The notes under the pieces were generated by a model. It searched no databases and was not told the origin of the DNA. It saw only the letters and a list, made by a program, of their open reading frames with translations. Positions 17,026-17,069 of a DNA stretch of 17,069 nucleotides are shown one piece after another (position 1 is the first letter of the stretch; the number at the start of each line of letters is the position of its first letter). Source of the stretch: Alphaproteobacteria bacterium (GTDB taxonomy: Bacteria > Pseudomonadota > Alphaproteobacteria > Micropepsales > Micropepsaceae). A program made the translations under genes and the position numbers. Location: the NCBI GenBank assembly GCA_025935155.1, contig JAICVV010000007.1, forward strand, positions 1 to 17,069. Direction: 5' to 3'.

Positions 17026-17069
17026 GCCGGTACTCTAGCGCCGATCAGCGCCTGAGTCGCGGCTGTCAC
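17022..17069 (-). CDS. trpC: Indole-3-glycerol phosphate synthase, last 15 codons only
   Basis: A reading frame entering from the right edge on the minus strand codes [15 protein letters not shown] and stops in the ATGA shared with the moaC start. The start of this tail resembles the C-terminal helix of TrpC (typically VAAATRALL), and trpC directly upstream of moaC is the arrangement I recall for Hyphomicrobiales. With only 15 residues visible the call rests mainly on context; a different gene end is possible. Confidence 0.6.
   Translation of the reverse strand: MTAATQALIGARVPA

Noticed and set aside
1..17069. CRISPR arrays, insertion sequences, prophage, defence islands, tRNA genes or a new gene system
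   Set aside because: Every region longer than 100 bases is covered by a recognisable core gene, composition looks even, and no array-like repeats, transposase or integrase motifs are present.

Overview
The window is about 17 kb of high-GC bacterial chromosome, very densely coded: the gaps between genes add up to only about 360 bases. It looks like an alphaproteobacterium, most likely of the Hyphomicrobiales (Rhizobiales) type. The reasons are the gene order dxr-rseP-bamA-lpx genes-gltA-gltX-comEC-lexA-moeA-moaC-trpC (recalled from family knowledge, not searched), an LpxI-type lipid A hydrolase, and a direct-repeat GTTC-N7-GTTC LexA operator in front of lexA. I found no mobile element, CRISPR array, tRNA, rRNA, toxin-antitoxin pair or defence system. 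This is core housekeeping DNA, and I do not claim a new system in it.

Region 1 (2-9463, + strand) is one tightly packed envelope operon: the 3' part of dxr (isoprenoid precursors), rseP (site-2 protease), bamA and skp/ompH (outer-membrane protein assembly and its periplasmic chaperone), then lpxD, fabZ, lpxA, lpxI and lpxB (lipid A synthesis up to the disaccharide, with fabZ at the fatty-acid/lipid A branch point). Gaps are 50 bases or less, and lpxD/fabZ and lpxA/lpxI overlap by 4 bases at stop/start. The operon therefore links isoprenoid supply, outer-membrane protein assembly and lipopolysaccharide synthesis.

Region 2 (9439-12261, - strand) holds gltX (glutamyl-tRNA synthetase) followed by gltA (citrate synthase). 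The 99-base gap between them carries a plausible gltA promoter. gltA converges on lpxB and the two coding ends overlap by 25 bases.

Region 3 (12336-14558, + strand) is comEC, the inner-membrane DNA-uptake channel protein. It diverges from gltX across a 74-base gap that contains a perfect 6-bp hairpin. Its last 61 bases overlap the end of lexA on the opposite strand.

Region 4 (14498-17069, - strand) reads trpC (last 15 codons only), moaC, moeA, lexA. trpC/moaC and moaC/moeA are joined by ATGA overlaps. lexA follows after 93 bases that contain its own promoter, with the LexA operator covering the -10 box, so lexA can be read separately from the molybdenum-cofactor genes and can repress itself.
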